Source of the DNA: Ruegeria sp. ANG-R
GTDB lineage: Bacteria; Pseudomonadota; Alphaproteobacteria; Rhodobacterales; Rhodobacteraceae
DNA: 64,000 nucleotides
Direction of reading: 5' to 3'
Assembly (NCBI RefSeq): GCF_000813985.1
Contig: NZ_JWLJ01000001.1
Coordinates: 1,290,453 to 1,354,452, forward strand
This document shows, piece by piece, positions 27,273 through 36,488 of this stretch. Position 1 is the stretch's first letter; the number at the start of each line of letters is the position of its first letter. Position numbers and translations under genes: made by a program. The notes under the pieces were generated by a model. The model saw only the letters and a program-made list of their open reading frames with translations. It did not search any database and was not told the DNA's origin.

Positions 27273-27809
27273 ATGAGTAACCAGACATCTTTGCGCGTGG
27301 CGGACCTGCCACAGAATGCCCCCACCCCGTTCGAACTGCGCCCCACCAGCAGCGTGCTCGACGCAATCAAGCAGGATCTCGGACTGCTGGGGCTGCGCAA
27401 GCTGAGCTTCGTCGGAGAGCTTCGTGCGCAGGGCAAACGCGACTGGACGTTGACCGGAAAGCTGGGGGCGACGGTTATCCAGCCTTGTGTCATCACGCTT
27501 GAACCGGTGACGACGCGGATCGATACCCCCGTCACCCGTGTATTTCTCGCCGACTGGACAGATCCGGACGAACCAGAGTTCGAAATTCCCGAGGGTGACG
27601 AGACCGAACCGCTGGGCGCAGAAATCGATCCCGCGCTGGTCATGGTCGAGGCTCTGTCGCTTGCGTTGCCGCAATACCCCCGCAAGGACGGTGCCGAGCT
27701 TGCGCAGGCAGACTATACCGAACCGGGGAAACAGGCCCTGACCGACGAGGATGTGAAACCCTTTGCGGGGCTGGCCGGATTGCGGGATGCGATGAAAAAA
27801 GACGAGTGA
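27273..27809 (+). CDS. yceD: YceD (DUF177) protein
   Basis: A 178-residue DUF177 protein (Rhodobacteraceae type). The pattern of an N-terminal RVADLP, a central WTLTGKLGATVIQPCVITLEPVTT with a conserved Cys, and an acidic C-terminal half matches the family. YceD is linked to 23S rRNA accumulation and is conserved upstream of rpmF-plsX-fabH, exactly as here. The start is the ATG at 27273 (MSNQTSLRV). About 205 bases separate it from rpmF; no clear terminator is visible in that gap. Confidence 0.9.
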   Translation: MSNQTSLRVADLPQNAPTPFELRPTSSVLDAIKQDLGLLGLRKLSFVGELRAQGKRDWTLTGKLGATVIQPCVITLEPVTTRIDTPVTRVFLADWTDPDEPEFEIPEGDETEPLGAEIDPALVMVEALSLALPQYPRKDGAELAQADYTEPGKQALTDEDVKPFAGLAGLRDAMKKDE

Positions 27810-28014
27810 CAGGCGCAGGATTTCCTGTCATAGCAGGCCGTCAGAAAAACCGCTTGAACATGACGAGAATCGCAGTATTTTCGCGCGCTCATCGGATTTA
27901 GGGTTGGACATTGCGGGGCGAGCCCCTTAAACGCGCGTCAAACCACGAGAAAACAAAGTACGTAACCCGGCTGGCGGCGAATCTGCTAGCCCTTATCAGA
28001 CAAAGGTTGAGACC

Positions 28015-28221
28015 ATGGCCGTCCAACAGAACAAAGTTTCCAAGTCGCGTCGCAACAACCGTCGCGCACACGACGCTCTGGTTGCTGCAAACCCGAACGA
28101 ATGCCCGAACTGCGGCGAGCTGAAGCGCCCGCACCACGTTTGTGCGTCCTGCGGCCACTATGATGACCGTGAAGTCGTCGCTCAGGCCGACGAAATCGAC
28201 CTGGACGAAGACGCGGCCTAA
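28015..28221 (+). CDS. rpmF: Ribosomal protein bL32
   Basis: A 68-residue ribosomal protein with the family start [20 protein letters not shown] and a zinc-binding set Cys30, Cys33, Cys43, Cys46 (CPNC and CASC). It has an acidic C-terminal tail ([10 protein letters not shown]) typical of alphaproteobacteria. It is followed by plsX after 24 bases. Confidence 0.98.
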   Translation: MAVQQNKVSKSRRNNRRAHDALVAANPNECPNCGELKRPHHVCASCGHYDDREVVAQADEIDLDEDAA

Positions 28222-28245
28222 GCCTGATTGGACGCAGGCCAAGGC

Positions 28246-29331
28246 ATGACGGATCAGCCCACGCAAACCGGACGGATCATCATCTCGGTTGACGCTATGG
28301 GCGGAGATTCGGGCCCTGCCGTCGTTGTGGCGGGCATTGCAAAGTCTGCGGACAAGAACCCGAAGATCGGGTTCATCCTGCACGGGCCCGAACAGGTACT
28401 GCGTAAACTTGTAGCAAAACGGCGTGTCCTTGATGGGCGCGTCGTTTTTCGTGATTGCCCCGATGTGGTCACGATGGAAGACAAGCCCAGTCAGGTTGTA
28501 CGCAGCGGCAAGAACACATCGATGTGGTCGGCGCTGGAAGCGGTGCGCGCAGGCGAAGCGCACGGCGCGGTGTCCTGCGGCAATACCGGCGCGCTCATGG
28601 CGATGTCGATGCTGCGGCTGCGTAAACTGCCCGGCGTAAACCGGCCTGCCATTGCGATCCTGTGGCCGTCACGAAACCCCCATGGGTTCAACGTGATGCT
28701 GGATGTGGGCGCGGATGTGCGTGCCGACGCCAAAGACCTGCTGCAATACGCGCTGATGGGGGCATCCTACGCGCGCAACGGTATGGCCCTCAGCCGGCCA
28801 CGTATCGGGTTGCTGAATGTCGGCACCGAAGAACACAAGGGGCGCGCCGAACTGAAAGAGGCGCACGCCATGATCTCGGACTTTGCGGATCAGGCGAATT
28901 TTGAGTTCGTGGGCTTTGTCGAAGGCAGCGATATTCCCGGCGACAAGGCTGACGTGATTGTCACGGACGGGTTCACCGGCAATGTCGCGATCAAGACCGG
29001 CGAAGGCACAGCGAACCTGATCGGAGACCTGCTGCGGCAGGCATTCAAGTATTCGCCGCTCTCACGGCTGGCTTCGATACTGGCGATCACATCGCTGAAC
29101 CGTCTGAAAAAGCGGATCGACCCGCGGCGCGTAAACGGTGGTGTGTTTCTTGGCCTCAACGGTACTGTGGTCAAATCCCATGGCGGAGCGGACGCGACCG
29201 GCGTTTCAGCGGCGGTCAAACTGGCCTTCACGCTGGCCGAATCCGGGTTTGCCGAAAAATTGGCAGCACGGGTTGCATCAACAGCCGCACTTGCACAAGA
29301 TGCGGCCCATTCCGCGTCTCAATCGGAATAA
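28246..29331 (+). CDS. plsX: Phosphate acyltransferase PlsX
   Basis: A 361-residue cytoplasmic enzyme that makes acyl-phosphate from acyl-ACP to start phospholipid synthesis with PlsY. IISVDAMGGDSGP at the N-terminus, HGAVSCGNTGALMA, ADVIVTDGFTGNVAIKTGEG and HGGADATG are all family signatures. The start is the ATG at 28246 (MTDQPTQTG); an in-frame TTG at 28228 is less likely. It is followed by fabH after 24 bases. Confidence 0.97.
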   Translation: MTDQPTQTGRIIISVDAMGGDSGPAVVVAGIAKSADKNPKIGFILHGPEQVLRKLVAKRRVLDGRVVFRDCPDVVTMEDKPSQVVRSGKNTSMWSALEAVRAGEAHGAVSCGNTGALMAMSMLRLRKLPGVNRPAIAILWPSRNPHGFNVMLDVGADVRADAKDLLQYALMGASYARNGMALSRPRIGLLNVGTEEHKGRAELKEAHAMISDFADQANFEFVGFVEGSDIPGDKADVIVTDGFTGNVAIKTGEGTANLIGDLLRQAFKYSPLSRLASILAITSLNRLKKRIDPRRVNGGVFLGLNGTVVKSHGGADATGVSAAVKLAFTLAESGFAEKLAARVASTAALAQDAAHSASQSE

Positions 29332-29355
29332 TAACAAAAAAGGCAGTACCCCAGC

Positions 29356-30327
29356 ATGGCAGGCCGCTCAGTTGTTGTAGGTGTCGGGCATTATTTGCCG
29401 GAACGCGTCGTACCGAACGCCGAGTTCGAGAAAACGCTGGATACGACGGATGAATGGATTCGCACCCGATCCGGCATCGAACGGCGGCATTTCGCGGCTG
29501 AGGACGAGACCACCTCCGATCTGGCCACCAAAGCCGCCAAGGCCGCGCTGGCCGATGCCGGGTTAACCGCTGACGATATCGATGCAATTGTTCTGGCAAC
29601 CTCGACCGCCGATCTGACCTTTCCTTCGGCGGCAACCATGGTGCAGGCCCGGTTGGGCATGACCCGAGGGTTTGCCTTTGACGTACAGGCCGTCTGCGCC
29701 GGGTTTGTCTTTGCGCTCAGCAACGCTAACGCGCTGATCCTGTCGGGCCAGGCCAAGCGCGTGCTGGTGATCGGGGCCGAGACATTCTCGCGAATCATGG
29801 ATTGGACCGATCGCTCGACCTGCGTGCTGTTCGGCGACGGCGCAGGTGCTTTGGTGCTTGAAGAACAAGAGGGACAGGGCACCGCGCAGGATCGCGGCAT
29901 CCTCGCAACTGATCTGAATTCGGACGGGCGCTATAAGGACCTGCTTTATGTCGATGGCGGCGTGTCCACGCAGTCCACCGGCCATCTTCGGATGCAGGGC
30001 AATCAGGTCTTCCGCCACGCGGTCGAAAAACTGGCAAGAACGGCCGAGGTTGCGCTGGAGCGCGCAGGTCTGACCGGCGATGATGTGGACTGGATCGTAC
30101 CGCATCAGGCCAATATTCGAATCATCCAGGGCACCGCCAAGAAAATGGGCCTGCCGATGGATAATGTCGTTGTCACGGTGCAAGACCATGGCAACACATC
30201 TGCCGCATCGATTCCCCTCGCGCTGTCGGTGGGCAAGCAACGCGGGCAGATCAAACCCGGCGATCTAATCGTCACCGAGGCGATTGGCGGCGGCCTGGCT
30301 TGGGGCGCGGTTGCACTGCGCTGGTAA
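29356..30327 (+). CDS. fabH: 3-oxoacyl-ACP synthase III
   Basis: A 323-residue ketoacyl synthase that condenses acetyl-CoA with malonyl-ACP to start fatty acid synthesis. The catalytic triad is Cys114 (DVQAVCAGFVFAL), His (VPHQANIRI) and Asn (DHGNTSAASIP), all present and in order. Length is normal. It is in the plsX operon; ihfA follows about 96 bases later, so that gene probably has an additional promoter. Confidence 0.97.
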   Translation: MAGRSVVVGVGHYLPERVVPNAEFEKTLDTTDEWIRTRSGIERRHFAAEDETTSDLATKAAKAALADAGLTADDIDAIVLATSTADLTFPSAATMVQARLGMTRGFAFDVQAVCAGFVFALSNANALILSGQAKRVLVIGAETFSRIMDWTDRSTCVLFGDGAGALVLEEQEGQGTAQDRGILATDLNSDGRYKDLLYVDGGVSTQSTGHLRMQGNQVFRHAVEKLARTAEVALERAGLTGDDVDWIVPHQANIRIIQGTAKKMGLPMDNVVVTVQDHGNTSAASIPLALSVGKQRGQIKPGDLIVTEAIGGGLAWGAVALRW

Positions 30328-30423
30328 GTGGCACAATCCGGCTTACAAAGCCGCCTGCAATTCATTGATATTGACAGCGATTTTCGCATCGCCCTATGCT
30401 TTGTCATCAACAGGGGAAAAAAC

Positions 30424-30726
30424 ATGGGCGACAAAACACTGACCCGAATGGATCTGAGCGAGGCCGTCTTTCGTGAGGTTGGCCTGTCACGCAACGAAAG
30501 TGCGCAGCTGGTCGAAAGCGTTCTGAACCACATGTCCGACGCACTGGTGCGGGGCGAACAGGTCAAGATTTCGTCTTTCGGCACATTCAGCGTTCGGGAC
30601 AAAACCGCCCGTATCGGACGCAACCCCAAGACCGGTGAAGAGGTTCCAATCCAGCCACGCCGCGTGCTGACCTTCCGCCCGTCGCATCTGATGAAGGATC
30701 GTGTCGCTGCAGGGAACCGCAAGTAA
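30424..30726 (+). CDS. ihfA: Integration host factor alpha subunit
   Basis: A 100-residue HU/IHF protein with the signature [28 protein letters not shown], in which the proline of the DNA-intercalating arm is intact. The N-terminal [20 protein letters not shown] is typical of the alpha subunit. The ATG at 30424 is preceded by GGGGAAAAAAC. It bends DNA at specific sites with the beta subunit (not in this window). Confidence 0.96.
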   Translation: MGDKTLTRMDLSEAVFREVGLSRNESAQLVESVLNHMSDALVRGEQVKISSFGTFSVRDKTARIGRNPKTGEEVPIQPRRVLTFRPSHLMKDRVAAGNRK

Positions 30727-30744
30727 GTTCAGGACAGTTTTGTT

Positions 30745-31338
30745 ATGAGTAAGTCCCCCGATGCCTTTCGCACCATAAGTGAAGTTGCGGACTGGCTCGG
30801 AGTTCAGGCTCATGTCCTGCGCTTCTGGGAAAGCCGGTTCACGCAGGTCAAACCCGTCAAACGGGCCGGTGGGCGGCGTTACTATCGCCCCAATGACATG
30901 CGACTGCTGGGTGGCATCAAGAAACTTCTGCACGAGGACGGTATCACCATCAAAGGCGTTCAGCGCATCCTGCGCGAACAAGGCGTTGCGCATGTCGCGT
31001 CGCTGTCGCCCAGCCTGGACGAAAGCGCACCCGAGCCGATGACCGACGACGATACCGTCGTTCCGTTCACCGCGGCGGCGGAGGTGCCTGCAAACCAGAT
31101 CGACATGGATTTGGGCGACTCTGTCCAATCGCCCAGTGCTGAAACCCCGAAACCTGCCATAGCTGAACAGCCCAAGCGGCAACCGGATGAGTTGGATGCC
31201 GCTCCGCTGATGGGGGGAATCGCCTCGTTGGCGTGGAATCGGTCGGAATATGACGATGCGCTGCTGCACCGGATCGCGCCGATAGCGAAAGACCTGCGCA
31301 GGTGGCTCGATCGCGTTGAAAACCACGCGGCGGGATAG
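30745..31338 (+). CDS. MerR-family regulator of the ihfA locus
   Basis: A 197-residue MerR-like protein: the N-terminal helix-turn-helix with [45 protein letters not shown]-type pattern (about residues 8-52), then an acidic, probably flexible region (95-160) and a short C-terminal helix ([19 protein letters not shown]). It lacks the cysteines of metal- or redox-sensing MerR proteins. It is conserved directly after ihfA in many alphaproteobacteria; its target is unknown. Confidence 0.92.
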   Translation: MSKSPDAFRTISEVADWLGVQAHVLRFWESRFTQVKPVKRAGGRRYYRPNDMRLLGGIKKLLHEDGITIKGVQRILREQGVAHVASLSPSLDESAPEPMTDDDTVVPFTAAAEVPANQIDMDLGDSVQSPSAETPKPAIAEQPKRQPDELDAAPLMGGIASLAWNRSEYDDALLHRIAPIAKDLRRWLDRVENHAAG

Positions 31339-31399
31339 CAAAAAAGGCGATGATTTCCTCTTGCCCCTGCCGGGAAAGTCTTTATGAACACCTCAACGT

Positions 31400-31476
31400 C
31401 GGGCTATGGCGCAGCCTGGTAGCGCGTCCGTCTGGGGGACGGAAGGTCGCAGGTTCGAGTCCTGCTAGCCCGACCA
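31400..31476 (+). tRNA. tRNA-Pro (anticodon GGG)
   Basis: A complete 77-base cloverleaf with encoded CCA. The acceptor CGGGCTA pairs with TAGCCCG; the D arm is GCGCAGCCTGGTAGCGC; the anticodon stem is TCCGT/ACGGA with loop CTGGGGG, reading GGG; the T arm has GGTTCGAGTCC. No integrase or att-like duplication is visible beside it. Confidence 0.97.
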
Positions 31477-31537
31477 AATCACACCGACGTTTATGGCACA
31501 TAGGCCAGATCCCGCTCTGGCAGCAGAGGGGATCGAG

Positions 31538-32617
31538 ATGACAGGTGTTTGTCCAAACCAGCAGCTTGAGGCGATGATTGCGCGCGGTGAGATCAATGCA
31601 AGCCCCGATATTCTGGCTGCCCAGATACAACCTGCCAGCCTTGATTTACGCTTAGGAACAGTCGCTTACCGCGTCCGCGCTTCTTTTCTGGCAGGCGAAG
31701 GACGTACCGTGGCGGATCGGCTGGCCGAGTTCGAGATGCACCGCATAGACATCACCGATGGTGCGGTTCTGGAAAAAGGCTGCGTCTATCTGGTGCCGCT
31801 GATGGAATCGCTGGCCCTGCCCGATGATGTGAGCGCCGTGGCCAATGCCAAAAGCTCGACCGGGCGGCTGGACCTGTTGACCCGCACCATCACAGATGGC
31901 GGGGCCGAGTTCGACCGAGTGCCCTCAGGGTATACCGGGCCGCTATACGCTGAAATATGCCCGCGTTCGTTCTCGGTTCTTGTTCGACCAGGTATGCGAT
32001 TGAACCAGATCAGGTTCCGCAAGGGTCAGGCGGTGCTGAGCGATGCGGAGCTGACCGCGTTACATGGCACGTCGCCGCTGGTCGACGGCCCGGCAGTGAT
32101 CCATGACGGGTTAGGGTTTTCGGTCGATCTGCAATTGCCGGATACCGATCTGGTCGGTTATCGCGCCAAACCCCATACCGGTGTGATCGATCTGGACCGG
32201 ATCGGCGAATACGATCCGCAGGAGTACTGGGAAGAAGTGCGCACCAAAGATGGGCGCATCATCCTCGATCCCGGCGCGTTCTATATTCTCGTCAGCCGCG
32301 AAGCTGTGCACATTCCGCCCATGTACGCTGCCGAAATGGCCCCCTATCTGGCTATGGTAGGCGAGTTCCGCGTGCATTACGCCGGTTTCTTCGATCCCGG
32401 CTTCGGACATGCCGAAGCGGGCGGGGCCGGATCACGTGGCGTGCTGGAAGTGCGCTGCCACGAGGCGCCCTTTGTGCTGGAGCATGGGCAGGTTGTCGGG
32501 CGTCTGGTCTATGAAAAGATGGCCGAGATGCCGACGCAGCTATACGGCGCGGGCATTGCCTCGAACTATCAGGGGCAAGGCCTGAAACTGTCCAAGCATT
32601 TCAAAGCTGTGGGCTGA
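31538..32617 (+). CDS. dcd: 2'-deoxycytidine 5'-triphosphate deaminase, long alphaproteobacterial form
   Basis: A 359-residue dUTPase/DCD-fold enzyme. Motif-like segments include QIQPASLDLRLG near the N-terminus, NAKSSTGRLDL, YAEICPRSFSVLVRPGMRLNQIRF, and a second, related set in the C-terminal half (AMVGEFRVHYAGFFDPGFGH, LEVRCHEAPFVLEHGQ). Thus it looks like two DCD domains in one chain, about twice the length of E. coli Dcd. It would deaminate dCTP to dUTP for thymidylate supply. GAGGGGATCGAG precedes the ATG at 31538. Confidence 0.9.
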   Translation: MTGVCPNQQLEAMIARGEINASPDILAAQIQPASLDLRLGTVAYRVRASFLAGEGRTVADRLAEFEMHRIDITDGAVLEKGCVYLVPLMESLALPDDVSAVANAKSSTGRLDLLTRTITDGGAEFDRVPSGYTGPLYAEICPRSFSVLVRPGMRLNQIRFRKGQAVLSDAELTALHGTSPLVDGPAVIHDGLGFSVDLQLPDTDLVGYRAKPHTGVIDLDRIGEYDPQEYWEEVRTKDGRIILDPGAFYILVSREAVHIPPMYAAEMAPYLAMVGEFRVHYAGFFDPGFGHAEAGGAGSRGVLEVRCHEAPFVLEHGQVVGRLVYEKMAEMPTQLYGAGIASNYQGQGLKLSKHFKAVG

Positions 32618-32620
32618 CCC

Positions 32621-32860
32621 TCAAAACTTCATGAACCGGCGCATCTGACGCGTGACCTGCTTCATCTGCTTAGCACCCTGCTTCTGGCGCGCAGCCGTGT
32701 CGCGCATTTGACGATCCGCTTCGGGGCTGTTCCGAGCCTCGGATTGGCCTTGCTTGCGCCCCACCCGGCTGGCCATGTCGATCCCCTTGTCGACCCCATG
32801 ATTCACGAGGCGGCGCATGACCTGGCGTACGATCATGTCGATGATCCGATTGGCATTCAT
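32621..32860 (-). CDS. Small basic hypothetical protein
   Basis: A 79-residue, highly basic and methionine/glutamine-rich protein (MNANRIIDMIVRQVMRRLVN at the start and QVTRQMRRFMKF at the end). It has no recognisable domain. It begins with an amphipathic helix that could contact membranes or nucleic acid. It is convergent with dcd, separated by three bases. I recall similar short proteins in roseobacters, but cannot name a family. Confidence 0.65.
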   Translation of the reverse strand: MNANRIIDMIVRQVMRRLVNHGVDKGIDMASRVGRKQGQSEARNSPEADRQMRDTAARQKQGAKQMKQVTRQMRRFMKF

Positions 32861-32925
32861 TGGCTCAACTCCGTTTCCTGCACTCTAAAATAGACGCGTT
32901 CTGCGGCAACAAAAGGGCGGTTCGA

Positions 32926-33576
32926 TCACTCTTCCTCGAACAGCTCGGTCTGATCTTCGTCCTCGTCCTGATCCTGCCCTTCGCCCAACGGTACCGCACC
33001 GGGCGGGGGCCTGTTCTCCAGCAGTCCCGCAGCACGCAGCTCTTTCAGGCCCGGCAGGTCGCGCGCATTTTCCAGCCCGAAGTGATCCAGAAACTCGGGC
33101 GTCACGACAAAGGTCACCGGGCGGCCCGGCGTCATGCGGCGGCGCCCCAGTCTGATCCACTCCATCTCGAGCAGTTGGTCGATTGTCCCGCGCGAAACCG
33201 AAACCCCGCGGATTTCCTCGATCTCGGCGCGCGTACAGGGCTGATGATAAGCAACGATGGCCAGCGTTTCGATGGCCGCCCGGCTGAGTTTACGGGTCTC
33301 GACCGTCTCTTTCTGCATCAGGAAGCCCAGATCGGGGGCAGTGCGGATTGCCCAAGCCTCACCCACGCGCACCACACGCACGCCGCGCCCTTCGTATCGT
33401 TTCTGCAACAATTCAACGGCTTGCGCGGCATTGCTGCCGTGGGGCATCCGAGCCTCAAGATCACCAATCGTCACTGGCTCGGCGCTGGCAAACAACACGG
33501 CCTCGACCATACGTTCCTGTTCGGCCAAAGGCGGCGCTTCAAATAGGGTGCCGGTCTCTTCTGGGGCGTCAGTCAC
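32926..33576 (-). CDS. scpB: Segregation and condensation protein B
   Basis: A 216-residue SMC-complex partner with two winged helices: LAEQERMVEAVLFASAEPVTI and LSRAAIETLAIVAYHQPCTRAEIEEIRGV are typical. The C-terminus is acidic (EGQDQDEDEDQTELFEEE). I place the start at a GTG at 33576 overlapping the scpA stop (GTGACTGA) with AGAGGA upstream, which implies translational coupling to scpA; the longer frame is not conserved-looking. With ScpA and SMC it condenses and separates chromosomes. Confidence 0.93.
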   Translation of the reverse strand: MTDAPEETGTLFEAPPLAEQERMVEAVLFASAEPVTIGDLEARMPHGSNAAQAVELLQKRYEGRGVRVVRVGEAWAIRTAPDLGFLMQKETVETRKLSRAAIETLAIVAYHQPCTRAEIEEIRGVSVSRGTIDQLLEMEWIRLGRRRMTPGRPVTFVVTPEFLDHFGLENARDLPGLKELRAAGLLENRPPPGAVPLGEGQDQDEDEDQTELFEEE

Positions 33577-34363
33577 GTGTTTCAGTCCTCTTACGCAGAT
33601 GGATCGGTGCAAAGGTCTCGCTCTGCTTGATCTCCATATGTCCTTCTTTCACCAGCTCCAGCGAGGCCGCAAAGGTCGCAGCCGTGGCAGACCTGCGGCG
33701 CACCGGATCGGCGTCCCAGCCTTCGGGCAAATAGGTTTCCATATCCGTCCAGGCACCGGCAAAACCGATCAGCGGGCGCATTCGTTCCAACGCCTGTTCC
33801 ATGGTGAAGACGGCATCGCGATCCATCACGAAGGGGCGGAATTCGTCGCGGGTGCGGATGCGTGCATAGCCCTGCATCAGGTCCAGAAGCGTGGCAGAAT
33901 AGGTCACAGTGCGGATGCGCGTGACATCCTCGCCCTGCCCGCGTTTGAAAAAATCGCGACCCAATTGATCACGCGCCATCAGCCGCGCCGCGACATCGCG
34001 CATGGCCTGCAGACGCTCAAGCTGGAACGCGAGGTGTGCGGCCAGTTCTTCACCGGATGGGCCTTCGTCATCCGGGTCAGGCGGAAGCAGCAGGCGGGAT
34101 TTCAGGAAAGCCAGCCAGGCCGCCATCACCAGATAATCTGCGGCCAGTTCAATCCGCAACTGACGCGCCTTTTCAACAAAGGTCAAATACTGCTGCGCCA
34201 GTGCCAGGACCGAGATTTTGCGCAAATCCACCTTTTGCGTGCGCGACAGAGTCAGCAGCACGTCCAATGGCCCTTCGAACCCGTCGACGTCGACAATCAG
34301 CGCCTCGGCGGCAAGCCGATCCGCGACCGAGACCGGGTCTTCGCTAAAAAGGTTATCCTGCAT
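33569..34363 (-). CDS. scpA: Segregation and condensation protein A
   Basis: A 264-residue kleisin. VDGFEGPLDVLLTLSRTQKVDLRKISV at the N-terminus and YLVMAAWLAFLKSRLLLP are the family signatures; the C-terminal winged helix ends ...VKEGHMEIKQSETFAPI. It overlaps nagZ upstream by 11 bases and scpB downstream by 8 bases, so the three are tightly coupled in one operon. Confidence 0.95.
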   Translation of the reverse strand: MQDNLFSEDPVSVADRLAAEALIVDVDGFEGPLDVLLTLSRTQKVDLRKISVLALAQQYLTFVEKARQLRIELAADYLVMAAWLAFLKSRLLLPPDPDDEGPSGEELAAHLAFQLERLQAMRDVAARLMARDQLGRDFFKRGQGEDVTRIRTVTYSATLLDLMQGYARIRTRDEFRPFVMDRDAVFTMEQALERMRPLIGFAGAWTDMETYLPEGWDADPVRRRSATAATFAASLELVKEGHMEIKQSETFAPIHLRKRTETRD

Positions 34364-35360
34364 ATACCTGCCCGCCCATTAGGGCAGATAGTTCCGCCTC
34401 GGCGGCTTGGATGTCAAGTTCCTGCGGTGGCTGACGGGTGGCCAGCGCCCGATCTGCGCGGGCTTGCGCCGCATCCGACATCTCACCAGCGGCTTCGAGC
34501 ACCAGCGCACGTTCTTCAAAGGTGCCATTGCAGTGCAAAGCCACATCGCATCCGGCGTCCAACGCCCGACGGGCCAATTCAGCGGGCGTGCCCTGCAGCG
34601 CCTTCATTGTGATATCGTCGGTCATGATCAGACCATCAAACCCGATCCGGTCTCGGATAAGGGTCATCATTCCAGCCGAGATCGTCGCGGGGCGAGGGTC
34701 AATCTGGTCATAAACCAGATGCGCTGTCATCCCCATTGGCAAGTCGTTCAGCGCGCGGAAAGGTGCAAAATCTGCGTCTTCCAGCGCCTCCAGCGAAAGG
34801 TCCACATGCGGCAGGTCGTGATGACTGTCGAGCGTCGACAGACCATGACCCGGCATGTGTTTCACAACCGGCAGCACGCCACCGTCCAAATGCCCGTTGG
34901 CGACAGCCCGGCCAATCGCGGAAACCTGCATTGGGTCAGAGGCATAGCAACGGTTCTTCAGAAACGCATGTGTCTCGGCGCGGGCCAGATCGACCATTGG
35001 GGCGCAGTTGCTGTCGATCCCAAGGGCTAGCAGTTCCTGCGCAATCAGCCGATAGCGCAGATACATCGCACGCTCGGCCTGATCCCCGGCACGCGCGACA
35101 TGATCCAGCGGCGGCATCCATTCGCGGGCTAAAGGTGCGCGCAGGCGCTGCACGCGGCCCCCCTCCTGATCTACAGTGATCAGGCAGTTTCGACCAACGG
35201 CCTCGCGGAAATCCTCGCATAGGGCGCGGGTCTGGTCGGCGGATTCGATGTTGCGGGCAAACAGAATGAACCCGAACGGGTTTATCTCTTTGAACAAAGC
35301 TTTCTCATCCGGCGTCAGGCGCAGGCCTTCGGCATCGGTGATAACCGCGCCAAATCTCAC
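34353..35360 (-). CDS. nagZ: Beta-N-acetylhexosaminidase (family GH3)
   Basis: A 335-residue GH3 enzyme of cytoplasmic peptidoglycan recycling that removes GlcNAc from GlcNAc-anhydroMurNAc-peptides. The signature KHMPGHGLSTLDSHHDLP contains the catalytic-loop His and Asp, and the nucleophile Asp lies in IMTDDITM. DQEGGRVQRL is also present. Length fits the single-domain NagZ. It overlaps the SPOR gene by four bases. anmK at 7591 handles a later substrate of the same pathway. Confidence 0.95.
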   Translation of the reverse strand: MRFGAVITDAEGLRLTPDEKALFKEINPFGFILFARNIESADQTRALCEDFREAVGRNCLITVDQEGGRVQRLRAPLAREWMPPLDHVARAGDQAERAMYLRYRLIAQELLALGIDSNCAPMVDLARAETHAFLKNRCYASDPMQVSAIGRAVANGHLDGGVLPVVKHMPGHGLSTLDSHHDLPHVDLSLEALEDADFAPFRALNDLPMGMTAHLVYDQIDPRPATISAGMMTLIRDRIGFDGLIMTDDITMKALQGTPAELARRALDAGCDVALHCNGTFEERALVLEAAGEMSDAAQARADRALATRQPPQELDIQAAEAELSALMGGQVYAG

Positions 35361-36400
35361 CGGACGGCGACCGGGATACAGTCTGCACCCTGCGCAACCA
35401 ATGCGGCGCAGAACTGGCGTGAGTCGCTCAGATCATCAAACCCCATGACACGCAGGCGATAGAAGGTGCGTCCACCACTTGAGGTTTTCTGGATAATGCG
35501 TTGTTTTCCATCCATATACTCGCCAAATCGACCATTCAATCGCGCCCATTCGGCCTGGGCTACATCGGCACTTTCATAGGCACCAAGCTGCGCCAGCCGT
35601 GTCCCTTTGGCCAAAGTGTCGGGGTCCACATCCTGACCAACGGCAGCCTTTACGGCCGCGTTGATCGCCGCCTCGGTGGCGCTGTTTGACGTGATGGAAC
35701 TGGGCGTGGCACGGGCCGGGCGCACCTGCGGGCGCAGCGATCGGCGCACGCCAGGCAGGGCGGCAATCTTCGGGTCAGGTTGTTGCGCGGCGTAGTCAGC
35801 CGGATCGATTGCAGGTTCTTCCTCGGGCGCGACCAGCGAGGCCAATTGCACGCCCTGCTCTGGCGTCTGTTCAGGCTGAGCTTCGGCACTGAGCCCTTCG
35901 GCCAAAGCGTTCACGATGGCCTGATCAGTGGCGGGTTCTTCGATCACCTGCACGGCGTTTGTAGCCTCAAACGCGGCCATGGGCGTGTCTTCATCGGTCA
36001 ATGACACAGGGCGCGGCGCAAGGATCAGACGATCCGCCGGAGGCGCGGCAGTCCCAACCGCCGCAACTGCATTAACCGCAAGGCCCTGATGATCGGCAGG
36101 CGTACCACCTGGGTTTTCGGGTTGCACACGCATCGGCCCCTCAGCAGCGCGCACGACCGGCACTCCGCTGACGTCGCGCATGATCAGCTGGTAACCCCAA
36201 ACGCCGACACCGGCGACCAGCGCCAGGGATGCAACCGCCCCAAGCACGTTGACAATGCGGCCCAATCCAGCGCCTGCGCGCGGGGCCTCATCATAGCCAT
36301 AGCTTTCATCGGGATAATCATACGCATCTTCAGAATGCGATTGATTCGAGTAATGAATCTGCCCGGGGCTGTGCTGCCCCGAGTAATCGTAACGTGCCAT
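35357..36400 (-). CDS. SPOR-domain membrane protein
   Basis: A 347-residue bitopic protein: a Tyr/Ser-rich cytoplasmic N-terminus (residues 1-45), one membrane helix (NVLGAVASLALVAGVGVWGYQL, about 51-72), a long proline/alanine/glutamate-rich periplasmic linker, and a C-terminal SPOR domain (RLAQLGAYESADVAQAEWARL, about 265-347) that binds denuded peptidoglycan at the septum. It lies between argS and nagZ in a conserved operon; a role at the division site is inferred from the domain. Confidence 0.93.
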   Translation of the reverse strand: MARYDYSGQHSPGQIHYSNQSHSEDAYDYPDESYGYDEAPRAGAGLGRIVNVLGAVASLALVAGVGVWGYQLIMRDVSGVPVVRAAEGPMRVQPENPGGTPADHQGLAVNAVAAVGTAAPPADRLILAPRPVSLTDEDTPMAAFEATNAVQVIEEPATDQAIVNALAEGLSAEAQPEQTPEQGVQLASLVAPEEEPAIDPADYAAQQPDPKIAALPGVRRSLRPQVRPARATPSSITSNSATEAAINAAVKAAVGQDVDPDTLAKGTRLAQLGAYESADVAQAEWARLNGRFGEYMDGKQRIIQKTSSGGRTFYRLRVMGFDDLSDSRQFCAALVAQGADCIPVAVR

Positions 36401-36488
36401 TTCCGCCTCACCGCCCGATTGCGCCGTAAAAATGTGGCGCGCGGGTCATTTCTTGTCTGCCTCAGACCGGCGGTTCGGGCGATATTGG

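Noticed and set aside
31400-31476. tRNA-Pro as an integration site of a genomic island
   Set aside because: No integrase gene and no repeat of the tRNA 3' end found nearby; flanking genes are housekeeping.
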